DNA from: an uncultured Clostridia bacterium
GTDB taxonomy: Bacteria; Bacillota_A; Clostridia; TANB77; CAG-508
Direction of reading: 5' to 3'
Assembly: GCA_944392525.1 (NCBI GenBank)
Contig: CALXXB010000052.1
Coordinates: forward strand, 1-8,327
Length of the DNA stretch: 8,327 nt
Numbering within the stretch: the first letter of the stretch is position 1; every line of letters starts with the position of its first letter. Of the stretch, positions 1 through 6,075 are shown in pieces. The notes beneath the pieces were generated by a model. The model was given only the letters and a program-made list of their open reading frames with translations, did not search any database and was not told the DNA's origin. Position numbers and translations under genes: made by a program.

Positions 1-1325
1 TTTTTCTTGTTTTCGTTATCTAGTTCATATGTAAAATCTTTTTTCCATTTATTTAATTTAATACCCCATTTATTACAATAATTTTCTAATTTAAATATCT
101 CTTCTTTTTCATAATCAAAAAAGCCAAGTTTAATGTAGCTAAAAATAGATTCTGAAGAAAAATTCTTAGTTAAAATTTCTAATATGCTAAGTACATATTG
201 AACTATTATATTTTGATTTAGATCTCTTTTTTCATCTATAAAAACAGGTATATCATATTCTCTAAAAATAGCTCTAACTAATGATGAATAACCTTCTATA
301 TTTTTAGTTATTATAGATATATCTCTATAGCGCATGTTTTCTTCTCTTACTAACTTTTGTATTCTTCTTGCTACTTCTTCTACTTCTGAATATTCATTTT
401 TAGCAAGAAAAATAGACAAGTTTTCCACATCTTTTCCATATTTTGTGGATTTAGAATTATATAAATTACTACTTAAGAATTTTAATTCTTCTGTTTTAAA
501 ACGAGGCTCTGATTCTAAATGTACAAACTCTTCTGTACCTATGTCGCTTTCTTTAGCTAAGTCTAATAGTCTTTTTACTGTTAATTTATTTGGATAATAA
601 ATATCAATATCTGGATTAGTATTAAAATCCAAATCATCAACACAAATCGTTATATTTACTTCTTTTGCTAAAGCAAGCATCTCTTTAATGACTTGATATT
701 CTTGATACGTAAATCCTGCGAACTCATCTATAAATATTATACTGTTCTTTACTAAATCTACTTTACTTAAGTTCTCGGAAAGTATTGTTAACAAATCTGT
801 ATCTTCTATATAACTTCCTGAGATTTTCTCTTCAAAGTTTTGATAAATACAAGCCATATCTTGTAGCTTATTTTTTAAATAAACATCTTCTGTTCTATCT
901 ATTTCACTTAGTAAATCTTCTACGCCTACACCATGCTTTTTAAATTCTGTAATTGCTCTCATACTTAAATCAATATTTTCATCTGATTTACCTAAGAACT
1001 TTAAATTTTTTTGATTATTACTTAATATTGAATAAATAAGCATAGCTTTTCCACATTTTGAAAGCTCTCTATTTTCTCCCCCAACTTCTTGCATGACACG
1101 ATAAGCCATTCTGCTTAAAGTTATTACTTCTGCATAAATAGCCGCACTACTTCCTAACTTTTCCATTTCATCCATAAGTTTTCTCTCAGCTGTAAATGAA
1201 AATTGCTCTGGTGTTATTATAAAGATTTTCTTTTCATCTTCTTGTTCAATTAATCTTGCAATCTCTGAAAAACAATAACTACTCTTACCACTACCAGATT
1301 TTCCATAAATAAGTCTTAAGCCCAT
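1..1325 (-). CDS. addB: AddB (RexB-like) helicase/nuclease subunit, N-terminal part, runs off left edge
   Basis: This is the B subunit of the AddAB ATP-dependent helicase-nuclease, which processes double-strand breaks for RecA-dependent repair in the cytoplasm. I translated it by hand from the ATG at 1325; the frame stays open for 441 codons to the left edge, so this is the first third or so of a protein usually near 1,150 aa. Residues 8-15 (GKSGSGKS) form a Walker A loop just after MGLRLIY, the typical AddB start. A TPEQF segment and an AEVITLSRMAYRV segment follow, both family hallmarks. A FIDEFAGFTYQEY stretch lies near residue 200, and NEYSEVEEVARRI is near residue 315. An ideal AGGAGG site (1331-1336) sets the start. 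The nuclease domain and its iron-sulfur cysteines would lie outside the window, as would the expected addA partner. No frameshift was seen. The gene is separated from ogg by the repeat-bounded island. Confidence 0.95.
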   Translation of the reverse strand, partial: MGLRLIYGKSGSGKSSYCFSEIARLIEQEDEKKIFIITPEQFSFTAERKLMDEMEKLGSSAAIYAEVITLSRMAYRVMQEVGGENRELSKCGKAMLIYSILSNNQKNLKFLGKSDENIDLSMRAITEFKKHGVGVEDLLSEIDRTEDVYLKNKLQDMACIYQNFEEKISGSYIEDTDLLTILSENLSKVDLVKNSIIFIDEFAGFTYQEYQVIKEMLALAKEVNITICVDDLDFNTNPDIDIYYPNKLTVKRLLDLAKESDIGTEEFVHLESEPRFKTEELKFLSSNLYNSKSTKYGKDVENLSIFLAKNEYSEVEEVARRIQKLVREENMRYRDISIITKNIEGYSSLVRAIFREYDIPVFIDEKRDLNQNIIVQYVLSILEILTKNFSSESIFSYIKLGFFDYEKEEIFKLENYCNKWGIKLNKWKKDFTYELDNENKK

Positions 1326-1337
1326 CTCTACCTCCTA

Positions 1338-1391
1338 TTCGCGTTGGGGACGTTTCCTTTGCGCAAAAATTTTCGCATTTGGGACACATCT
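1338..1391 (+). repeat. 54-bp intergenic repeat, left copy (inverted relative to 4157-4210)
   Basis: Aligned by eye with the reverse complement of 4157-4210, 50 of 54 positions match with no gaps; the differences are two G/A changes and two positions in the central A/T run. Each copy contains two direct repeats of the form TTCGCRTTNGGGAC, offset by 34 bp (1338-1351 and 1372-1385 here), separated by GTTTCCTTTGCGC. The copy ends one base from the addB Shine-Dalgarno. It is more GC-rich than its surroundings and does not look coding. It resembles REP/MITE-like intergenic repeats with GGGAC-type ends; whether it is multicopy in the genome cannot be seen here. Confidence 0.9.
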
Positions 1392-1410
1392 TCCTCTTTT
1401 CTTTCCTTAG

Positions 1411-1439
1411 ATTTTATAACAGAATATAAAAAATAGCAA
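1411..1439 (-). promoter_or_regulatory. Candidate sigma-A promoter for addB
   Basis: On the minus strand TTGCTA (1434-1439) and TAAAAT (1411-1416) are separated by 17 nt, a 4/6 and 5/6 match to consensus. It would give a leader of about 80 nt carrying the 54-bp repeat before the addB ribosome binding site. Its -35 box lies inside the hairpin terminator at 1425-1456. The case rests on position (first possible promoter after the island) and a moderate consensus match. Confidence 0.4.
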
Positions 1440-1456
1440 GCTACTGCTTGCTATTT
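1425..1456 (-). terminator. Intrinsic terminator after the decayed pilin gene
   Basis: An 11-bp perfect stem (1431-1441 with 1446-1456, AAATAGCAAGC/GCTTGCTATTT) closes a 4-nt TACT loop. Read on the minus strand it is followed by a run of six T (stem end plus 1428-1430), then ATATTC. It lies just after the stop of the degenerate pilin gene at 1481, so it ended that transcript. On the plus strand no T-run follows. Confidence 0.75.
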
Positions 1457-1480
1457 GTGACCAGCAATATGAAATTTATT

Positions 1481-2390
1481 TTACTCATCAACTAGTGATG
1501 ATAAATATTTATCATTAAACACAGATGTTGGCATACATACTATTGGACGAACTGTATATGAATAGCTATTTACGTAGTCACTTACTAAATATCAAAACTG
1601 CCAAACACATAAACTTCATAATTATCATAATAATCATCAAGAGAAGATAATAACCAATTTGATGATGTACTTTTGTTATGTATTCCATAATTATATTTGT
1701 TTTTATTCGATTAGGAGTTATATTTTGTGTATATCTATAATTCCCTACACCTAGTTTTATTTGACTTACTGTTGCATTAAATAATTTTACGTATAATTTT
1801 AAAGTTGGATTTCCTATTACAAATACTGCATCATTATTTTCAAATTCTTCTCATACAGTCATGTCTGTTAACCACGCTGTTGCTAATATATTTCTATTTG
1901 TGTTACTAGTTGTAAAAAATGTTCCTACTTCTAAAAGCATCGGATTTAGCTTTTGCCATACTGTGCTTACATCTACCCCACTATTATAAATATCAGTATA
2001 ATAATCACTTGGCTTATAACTTCCTACACATTCATCTGTTATTAAATAAGTATAATTATTATCTTGGTAAAATAGTCTCCATACATTTGTTGTCATTTCT
2101 CCTACTTAAACTGTATAATTTGGTATCTTCTGACCATATTTATCAGAATTTATTGCATCTCCTATTGTTAAAATGTTGGTGTAGTTACTGTTCCTCCATT
2201 CATCAATTATTTATAATATTATTATACTCATCGAGTCTTTCTCCTTCAATTGCTTGTGCATTTTCTATTTCGTTTTTAGTTCTTTGTGCTTGGTAAGTAT
2301 CCCATTATTTCCTGTAAGCATTGTAATACTTACTCCCTCTAAAATTAGTAAAACTATTATTGTAATTACTTTAGCTAAAGATATATTCAT
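1481..2390 (-). pseudogene. Decayed pilin-like surface protein gene (paralogue of the intact gene at 2476-3780)
   Basis: Read on the minus strand this stretch gives, in order and across several frames, the parts of a prepilin-like protein. From ATG 2388-2390 comes a hydrophobic ISLAKVITIIVLLILEGVSI helix, then MLTGNNGILT, matching MLTGDNGILT of the intact neighbour. A one-base loss near 2301 shifts the frame to QAQRTKNEIENAQ. In-frame stops follow near 2176, at 2106-2108 and at 1851-1853. The middle piece (TTNVWRLFYQDNNYTYLITD) remains readable between 2096 and 1854. Another frameshift near 1700 leads to TSSNWLLSSLDDYYDNYEVY, then a stop, then in a third frame SYTVRPIVCMPTSV and the natural end at 1481. 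No Shine-Dalgarno precedes the ATG, and the Gly before the prepilin helix is replaced by Asn. With at least three frameshifts and three stops it cannot make a full protein. It ends at its own terminator. Confidence 0.88.
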
Positions 2391-2424
2391 TTCTATTTAA
2401 CTACTGTTTTTACCTCGTTCCCCC

Positions 2425-2465
2425 AAAAGAATACAAGAAGACCTGATGTCTTCTTGTATTCTTTT
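2425..2465 (-). terminator. Strong hairpin terminator after the pilin gene
   Basis: An 18-bp perfect stem (2425-2442 with 2448-2465) encloses a 5-nt loop. The outer pairs are A/T runs, so the U-tract is part of the stem. It starts 11 bp beyond the pilin stop (2476) on the minus strand, where the stem ends in TTTT then GGGG. Read on the plus strand it ends in TTTTT, so it may work both ways. It isolates the intact pilin gene from the decayed copy. Confidence 0.8.
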
Positions 2466-2475
2466 TACATCAAAA

Positions 2476-3780
2476 TTAATTATCTATTGTTCTATTATAA
2501 CTAGACCAATCTTCTTCTGTTGGTTTTGATATTTTTTGTATTGTATCTGTTGAGACTCCAGACTTTAGAGATATCACAGGGCGGACGGCACAACTGTGCA
2601 AATCCTCAGTGCCAAAAGAGCGGAACAAATAGTAACCCTCTGGTCCTGTAGCGCCTCCAAACACGGCACCTACATTGAAATTACAATTATCGTTATTAGT
2701 ATAGACACAGCGAGAGGCTAGCCAGTATTCTTTCTTTTGTTGTTCTACTCCATTTGGATAAAATATCATATTATAAAGATTTTGATTGTTTCCTGTTTTT
2801 AATGCTGAATTATCTCCACTGTAATAATATGCATTTGATGTTTTTTCAAAATCTGTTCTTGTTCCTGCTATAAAATCTTCTGCATTTGCAAATTGATTTG
2901 TATAACTATATTTTTGACCATAAATTCCATCTTCATCAACACCTTCTGGTTTTATTCCTGTTGGATCTACTGTTACTCCACAAATTGTATTTATATCTTC
3001 TGCTGTTAAACTTCTTGCACTATCTGCTCCTTTTCCATTTCCATATATAGCACAAATATTTTTTAATTCTGTTTCTGCATTTTTATATCCATAAGCACCA
3101 TATAAATAATAATATGGATCATTTGAAGTAGTTTCTTTTTTAATTGGACTTCCACTTACTAATAAAATATGTTTATCACTTTCAGTACCTTCAACTCCAA
3201 GGACTCTCCAAGTAGTAGAAGTATCTACATTAAATACTTGGTTTTTCATTTCATCCGGTATTGTTTGCTCAGTATAATAATTCATACCAGTATTTGCTCC
3301 AGTGCTTTTATAATTTCCACTTTCTGGCTTGTAATTTACATAGTCACCAATATGTAAATGTGTTTCATCTGTACAAGTTCCATCAGTTTTATCACAACTT
3401 TCTGCATTTTCAAACATATCTACTAAAGTTAATCCAAATACTATAGTTCTACTTCCTATCGTTACCTGTCCTGTTGTTAATACTTGATTCGGTTCATCAT
3501 TTATTAATAGTTTTCGACTTTTCAAGTCTGCTACTAAAGCTTCTAAACTTTGATCTGTTGAATCTCCTGTTGCTTCATCTAACGTCTTATTTGACTCCCA
3601 TAAATCTTTAGCCTCTTCTACTGCTGCACCTCTAGTTTCCACATCTGCTTTTTTTGCTTGTGTTAATATCCCATTATCACCTGTTAGCATTGCAATTGAA
3701 ACACCGGCTAATATTAGAAGTATTATTATTGTAATTACTAAAGCTATTAGTGTAATTCCTTTTTCATTTGTTTCTTCCAT
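2476..3780 (-). CDS. Type IV pilin-like surface protein with C-terminal lectin-like variable domain (434 aa)
   Basis: The product is probably an exported, membrane-anchored or pilus-like surface protein; the ligand is unknown. The leader MEETNEKG (residues 1-8) ends in the Gly of a class III prepilin site, followed by a hydrophobic helix (ITLIALVITIII..., 9-31). The usual Glu at mature position 5 is Ala13. Residues 35-62 form a polar helix, as in pilins. Cys129 and Cys136 could pair. From about 190 (TTWRVLGV, HILLVSG) to 410 the layout resembles clostridial DUF6273/lectin-like domains, ending in EYWLASRC (351-358) and AVRPVISL (398-405). The start is 3780: AAGGAGG lies 6-7 nt upstream, whereas the longer reading from 3852 would translate the promoter. 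Transcription starts from the perfect promoter at 3829-3857 and ends at 2425-2465. Codons for ~351-405 are GC-rich, unlike the rest. The pilin-like identity is strong; the domain name comes from memory of the family. Confidence 0.88.
   Translation of the reverse strand: MEETNEKGITLIALVITIIILLILAGVSIAMLTGDNGILTQAKKADVETRGAAVEEAKDLWESNKTLDEATGDSTDQSLEALVADLKSRKLLINDEPNQVLTTGQVTIGSRTIVFGLTLVDMFENAESCDKTDGTCTDETHLHIGDYVNYKPESGNYKSTGANTGMNYYTEQTIPDEMKNQVFNVDTSTTWRVLGVEGTESDKHILLVSGSPIKKETTSNDPYYYLYGAYGYKNAETELKNICAIYGNGKGADSARSLTAEDINTICGVTVDPTGIKPEGVDEDGIYGQKYSYTNQFANAEDFIAGTRTDFEKTSNAYYYSGDNSALKTGNNQNLYNMIFYPNGVEQQKKEYWLASRCVYTNNDNCNFNVGAVFGGATGPEGYYLFRSFGTEDLHSCAVRPVISLKSGVSTDTIQKISKPTEEDWSSYNRTIDN
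2575..2730 (-). other. GC-rich 3' segment of the pilin gene, candidate variable region
   Basis: From 2581 to 2730 I count 71 G+C in 150 bases (47%), whereas 2761-2820 in the same gene has 14 in 60 (23%). The shift is abrupt at the codons for EYWLASRC (from 2730) and fades after AVRPVISL (about 2575). The most GC-rich part is the end nearest the stop codon (31 of 60 for 2581-2640). Many codons between the two motifs end in C or T, as AAC/AAT-derived codons would. This matches the layout of a DGR variable region with a GC-rich initiation end, or a cassette imported by gene conversion. No template repeat or reverse transcriptase is in the window. Confidence 0.45.
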
Positions 3781-3801
3781 TTTATCCTCCTTATATTTTT
3801 T

Positions 3802-3817
3802 GAGGCATTTATGCCTC
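3802..3817. promoter_or_regulatory. GAGGCAT palindrome at the start of the pilin transcript (operator or 5' hairpin)
   Basis: GAGGCATTTATGCCTC is a near-perfect palindrome with two central T. It begins about 5 nt after the predicted pilin transcription start and lies 11 nt before the AAGGAGG ribosome binding site. A further half-site, GGGGCAT (3842-3848), lies between the -10 and -35 boxes. This could be an operator for the adjacent XRE regulator or a 5' stabilising hairpin. On the plus strand it is followed by TTTTT and could act as a weak terminator. Confidence 0.5.
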
Positions 3818-3828
3818 TTTTTGAATAA

Positions 3829-3857
3829 ATTATAGCAAAATGGGGCATACATGTCAA
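3829..3857 (-). promoter_or_regulatory. Perfect consensus sigma-A promoter of the pilin gene
   Basis: On the minus strand TTGACA (3852-3857) and TATAAT (3829-3834) are separated by exactly 17 nt, a 12/12 consensus match. The predicted start is near 3821-3823, giving a leader of about 42 nt to the ATG at 3780. Such a strong promoter usually needs a repressor, which fits the GAGGCAT-type sites over and after it. Confidence 0.85.
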
Positions 3858-3885
3858 TGACTTATAAAATTATTTATTATAGAAT
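3857..3885 (+). promoter_or_regulatory. Candidate promoter of the XRE regulator gene
   Basis: ATGACT (3857-3862) and TAGAAT (3880-3885) are separated by 17 nt, a 4/6 and 5/6 match. Its -35 box touches that of the divergent pilin promoter, so the two would be back to back and could be controlled together. A TATAAT at 3890-3895 is an alternative -10 but lacks a good -35 box. Confidence 0.45.
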
Positions 3886-3916
3886 TAATTATAATTTGTT
3901 TATTGAAGGTGGGTTT

Positions 3917-4132
3917 ATGTTACAAGAATATAGAAAGCGCGCTAAAATCACACAAGAAAAATTATCAGAAAAAACTGGGTTAGATAGAAAAACTATTTTT
4001 AGAATTGAAAATGATATAACTATTCCTAAAGTAGATACTTATGCTAAAATTGTTTCAGCATTAAATATGACAGATGAAGAAATCTGTGACCATTTAAGGA
4101 AATTAGTAAATATAAAAAAGAAAGATAAGTGA
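3917..4132 (+). CDS. Small XRE-family helix-turn-helix regulator (71 aa)
   Basis: The protein is almost only a Cro/C1-type DNA-binding domain. LQEYRKRAKITQEKLSEKTG (residues 2-21) gives helices 1-2, LDRKTIFRIEND (22-33) the recognition helix, and TYAKIVSALNMTDEEI (41-56) helices 4-5. A Lys-rich tail ends the protein, and no sensor domain is present. The ATG at 3917 is chosen because AGGTGGG lies 5-6 nt upstream and the HTH fold starts there; an in-frame ATG at 3851 would run through the promoter region. The gene is divergent from the pilin gene and the only transcription factor in the island, so it likely binds the shared intergenic region, probably as a repressor of the pilin gene and itself (inference). 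Its stop codon lies inside the terminator stem. Confidence 0.88.
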   Translation: MLQEYRKRAKITQEKLSEKTGLDRKTIFRIENDITIPKVDTYAKIVSALNMTDEEICDHLRKLVNIKKKDK

Positions 4133-4156
4133 TTTCAATTTTCACTTATCTTTTTT
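4121..4156. terminator. Bidirectional terminator between the regulator and ogg
   Basis: A 12-bp perfect stem (4121-4132 with 4142-4153) with a 9-nt loop includes the last codons and TGA stop of the regulator gene. It is followed by T-runs on both strands: plus strand stem end plus 4154-4156, minus strand TTTCTTTTTTATA. It sits between two convergent genes, so it can end both the regulator transcript and the rnc/ogg-side transcript. Confidence 0.8.
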
Positions 4157-4210
4157 AGATGTGTCCCAAATGCGAATTTTTTTGCGCAAAGGAAACGTCC
4201 CTAATGCGAA
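4157..4210 (-). repeat. 54-bp intergenic repeat, right copy (inverted relative to 1338-1391)
   Basis: This is the reverse-complement partner of 1338-1391, with 50 of 54 positions the same. The internal direct repeats GTCCCAAATGCGAA (4163-4176) and GTCCCTAATGCGAA (4197-4210) are again 34 bp apart. The copy abuts the terminator at 4156 and ends 2 bp from the ogg stop codon. Together the two copies mark the limits of the pilin/regulator island. No target duplication is visible outside them. Confidence 0.9.
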
Positions 4211-4212
4211 AT

Positions 4213-5079
4213 TTATGCTTCTCTTCTCCAATAAAATAAATATTGTTGTGCTAATCCCGCTAAGTCTCCAAATTTTTCTTTTGCTATTTTTTCTATTTGC
4301 TTTTTATTTACTTTTGTTTCATCTTCATTTTTAATGTACAAGTCATTCATAACTCTTCTTACCCATACATCAATTGGAAACACCTCAAATCTCTTTAAGT
4401 CTGAAAATAATAGTATACAGTCTGCCACTTTAGGACCTACTCCTGATAATGTTAATAATTTATCTCTTACTTCCATAGTATTTGGATTATTCCTTAATTC
4501 ATCTAAATCTACTTCTCCATTTAATATCATTTTTGTTGTTTCATAAAGTCTTATGTCTCTAAAACCTAACCCTAATTCTCTATATTTTTCTACACTTACA
4601 TCTTTTAATTCTTGTGCAGTTGGGAATGTATAATATTTTTCTCCGTTATAATCTATTTCTTTTCCATAGTTTTTAGATAATCTTTCTATTATCCCTTTTA
4701 TTCTAGGAATATTGTTATTTGCAGATATTATAAAAGATATTATTGTTTCCCATAAGTCTTGATTTAATATTCGTATTCCTTTGCCATATTCAACACTCTT
4801 TTTCATATTGTCATCTATCTTACTTAAAATTTCTTTTATTTTTTCATAATCTCTATTTAAATCAAAATAATCTTCTACAACTTCTTTTATATCCCCATTG
4901 CATATACCTTTAAATGTTACTTTATTTCCTTCTTTTTTTACATTTAAAACATTCCCTTTAAATACTCCTGTATAACTTCTGTCATCTTGCTCATTCCATC
5001 TAAAACATTGTCCACAATCGAAGATGTCTCTTAATTCAAATGAATCCATATTTTCTATTTCATATATTTGTTCTTTCAT
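4213..5079 (-). CDS. ogg: OGG1-type 8-oxoguanine DNA glycosylase/AP lyase (288 aa)
   Basis: This base-excision repair enzyme removes 8-oxoguanine and nicks the abasic site. The N-terminal OGG domain has FDCGQCFRW (20-28). The helix-hairpin-helix GPD core has LSGVGPKVADC (211-221) and VFPIDVWV (233-240). By position, Lys217 matches the human OGG1 Schiff-base lysine (K249), Cys221 its C253 and Asp237 its D268. NNNIPRI (121-127) matches NNNIARI, with Asn121 and Arg126 in the places of N149 and R154. Arg174 (GLGFR) matches R204. Gln278 and Phe282 (AQQYLF) match Q315 and F319. All the residues expected for 8-oxoG recognition are therefore present, which argues against an AlkA-type 3-methyladenine enzyme. 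The start at 5079 has GGTGAT 5 nt upstream. It is 120 bp downstream of the YitT gene and may share its transcript. The 54-bp repeat begins 2 bp beyond the stop. Confidence 0.93.
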   Translation of the reverse strand: MKEQIYEIENMDSFELRDIFDCGQCFRWNEQDDRSYTGVFKGNVLNVKKEGNKVTFKGICNGDIKEVVEDYFDLNRDYEKIKEILSKIDDNMKKSVEYGKGIRILNQDLWETIISFIISANNNIPRIKGIIERLSKNYGKEIDYNGEKYYTFPTAQELKDVSVEKYRELGLGFRDIRLYETTKMILNGEVDLDELRNNPNTMEVRDKLLTLSGVGPKVADCILLFSDLKRFEVFPIDVWVRRVMNDLYIKNEDETKVNKKQIEKIAKEKFGDLAGLAQQYLFYWRREA

Positions 5080-5199
5080 ATTATCACCATTTTTATTTTA
5101 CAACATTTATACTTTAAGTTCAATAATTATTGTTCGTTCTAAAATAAATTTATTTTTTATTATTTTACAACGAAAGACAAAAAAACTTCCTCATTTGTC

Positions 5200-6075
5200 T
5201 CATTTTTCAAACCCTTGTCCTACTACTTCCCTTGAATTTGTTATAACTATAAAACTTCTTGGATCTATCCTTCTTGCTATCATTTTTATTTTTGCTACAT
5301 CATTCCTATATGCTGCACACATAAGCACTAGTTTTTCTCTTCCTGTATACATACCTTTTCCATAGAGACCTGTTGACCCTCTTTCTATTTTTTCTAATAT
5401 TGCTTTTGCTATCTCTTCATTTTTATCTGAAATTATAATCATTAATTTTGTAAAATCAATTCCTTCAAATAAAATGTCTATCATTTTTCCCATCAAATAA
5501 ATTGCAATTGCTGAATAAAGTCCTATTTCTATTTCTCTTAGAAATATCATGTTTAAAGTTACTATTATAATATCTATAATAACTATTATATTTCCTGATT
5601 GTACTGTTGGTTTATATTTTTTTGCCACATAGCTTACTAAATCACTACCACCTGTTGATGAGTTTGCTTTTAGAAGAATTGCTGTACCTATCCCTAATAT
5701 AATTCCACCATATACGCATGCCAAAAATCTATCTTCTGTTAATGGCTCAAATTTATCTAACATATCTATAAAAAATGATAATGTTACTGTTCCTATAACA
5801 GATTTTACAAAAAAGTATTTTCCTATTTTTAATATTGATATTAAAAACAGTGGAATATTTATTAATAATATCATTGTTCCCATTGGTATATTTAAAAGAT
5901 AATATGTTATAGTTGCAACACCTGCAACTCCTCCTGATGACAATTGATTAGGAAGTAAAAACAATGATATTCCTATTGCCATTACAAAGGAACCAATTAT
6001 TGTTCCTAATATTTCTAAAATTACTCTTCTTATTTTTCCTTTTCTTTCTTCTCTCTTTTCATTTATCATATCCAT
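5200..6075 (-). CDS. YitT-family membrane protein (DUF161 plus DUF2179), 291 aa
   Basis: This is an integral membrane protein of the YitT family; its transported substrate or role is not established. A basic N-terminus (EKREERKGKIRR, 6-17) is followed by hydrophobic segments at about 18-41, 49-62, 66-83, 87-105, 118-135, 162-179 and 183-203, so six or seven membrane spans. Motifs LPNQLSSGGVAGVA (41-54) and NSSTGGSDLV (138-147) are typical of the two related halves of the membrane domain. The soluble C-terminal domain (about 208-288) has the DUF2179 pattern RGSTGLYGKGMYTG (232-245) and a DPRSFIVITN strand (271-280). Length is normal for the family. The first ATG (6075) fits the AGGTGA site; the ATG two codons later would be too far from it. 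That site lies in a hairpin. The gene follows the radical SAM gene after 102 bp and precedes ogg. Confidence 0.92.
   Translation of the reverse strand: MDMINEKREERKGKIRRVILEILGTIIGSFVMAIGISLFLLPNQLSSGGVAGVATITYYLLNIPMGTMILLINIPLFLISILKIGKYFFVKSVIGTVTLSFFIDMLDKFEPLTEDRFLACVYGGIILGIGTAILLKANSSTGGSDLVSYVAKKYKPTVQSGNIIVIIDIIIVTLNMIFLREIEIGLYSAIAIYLMGKMIDILFEGIDFTKLMIIISDKNEEIAKAILEKIERGSTGLYGKGMYTGREKLVLMCAAYRNDVAKIKMIARRIDPRSFIVITNSREVVGQGFEK

Noticed and set aside
334..597. Plus-strand open frame of 87 codons within addB
   Set aside because: The minus strand is continuous AddB sequence with recognisable motifs through this stretch.
1498..1515. 18-bp perfect palindrome ATGATAAATATTTATCAT
   Set aside because: It falls in the decayed coding tail (codons for NDKYLSS) and is all A/T apart from two G/C pairs; likely chance.
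1919..2296. Plus-strand open frame of 125 codons over the pseudogene
   Set aside because: It is Leu/Tyr/Ser-rich low-complexity translation antisense to clear pilin-like remnants, with no convincing ribosome binding site.
3781..3852. Upstream extension of the pilin reading frame to an ATG at 3852 (24 extra residues)
   Set aside because: This stretch holds the perfect promoter, the palindrome and the AAGGAGG site; the prepilin leader begins properly at 3780.
5121..5156. AT-only or nearly AT-only palindromes (CAATAATTATTG and AAAATAAATTTATTTT) between yitT and ogg
   Set aside because: Such palindromes are expected by chance in this composition; no second copy or clear promoter relation supports a binding site.
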